IMG/VR virus record: IMGVR_UViG_3300033146_005494
Coordinates: 1-39,967 of that record
Reading direction: 5' to 3' (one strand)
Source of the DNA: a virus
DNA length: 39,967 nt
In this document: positions 39,944 through 39,967 of the stretch, piece by piece
Layout: each line of letters starts with the position of its first letter
Position numbering within the stretch: the first letter of the stretch is position 1
Notes under the pieces: model-generated
Told to the model about the DNA's origin: nothing
The model's database searches: none
What the model saw: only the letters and a program-made list of their open reading frames with translations
Position numbers and translations under genes: made by a program

Positions 39944-39967
39944 TAATTTAGTAAAACTTATAATAAC

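Overview
This window is about 40 kb of a very AT-rich, densely packed virus genome: a distant T4-type tailed phage (myovirus). Several T4 core genes are recognisable from their own motifs. They are a family B DNA polymerase (gp43-like), the clamp-loader ATPase (gp44-like), a probable sliding clamp (gp45-like), a zinc-containing ssDNA-binding protein (gp32-like), RNase H/flap exonuclease, major capsid protein (gp23-like), portal (gp20-like), tail-tube protein (gp19-like), tube cap (gp48-like), a gp25-like baseplate wedge protein and probable neck (gp14-like) and hub (gp27-like) proteins. The host cannot be named. Consensus sigma70-type promoters (TTGACA/TTGATT, 17-bp spacer, TATAAT), strong AGGAG ribosome sites and lipobox proteins fit a low-GC bacterium, more likely Gram-negative because phages of this type are known from such hosts.

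Layout. 374-5500 (+): membrane zincin, hub-like protein, two unknowns, RNase H, adenine/cytosine-N4-type DNA methyltransferase and ThyX. 5486-5989 (-): a protein with an LPD11-like domain. 6024-11897 (+): duplicated promoter with a 35-codon internally deleted methyltransferase copy, clamp loader, then a late-type promoter driving a 188-aa and a giant 1147-aa protein. 11938-15458 (+): promoter, leader hairpin, 17-codon leader ORF, DNA polymerase and a small membrane protein. 15651-20431 is an accessory block built around a dyad-symmetric divergent control region (17085-17517) with four operator-like palindromes; an ArdC-type antirestriction protein lies to the left and small unknown genes plus a compact ABC-type ATPase to the right. 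20447-22824 (+): small genes ending in a DUF262/ParB-like protein and a GNAT/FemX-like protein. 22821-23967 (-): tail tube plus an unknown. 24036-27422 (+): a primase-SF2 helicase fusion. 27423-27782 (-): gp25-like. 27846-30898 (+): gp32-like, clamp, trigger-factor-like chaperone. 30910-37934 (-): virion operon from tube cap through portal, PLA2-like enzyme, lipoprotein and neck to capsid. 38237-39718 (-): a large surface lipoprotein with two host-type promoters and a phased repeat array upstream.

Three signals stand out. First, five intact proteins (the DNA polymerase, the methyltransferase, the GNAT-like protein and two small unknowns) and the 35-aa mini-ORF end in nearly the same peptide, R-G/K-L-x-SLF at the very C-terminus. 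It resembles sliding-clamp-binding peptides, suggesting a common tag that docks proteins, including DNA-modifying enzymes, onto the phage clamp. Second, an octamer, ATATGTAT, lies 17-34 bases upstream of late-type genes on both strands and is a strong candidate for this phage's late promoter in place of T4 TATAAATA. Third, the phage carries uncommon functions: a full-length trigger-factor-like chaperone, a phospholipase A2-like protein inside the virion operon, and an AEP primase fused to an SF2 helicase.

Replication genes are mostly on the plus strand under sigma70-type promoters, and virion genes mostly on the minus strand under the ATATGTAT motif. The two sets interdigitate with almost no spacer; convergent stop codons overlap or abut at 5486-5500, 22821-22824 and 27422/27423.
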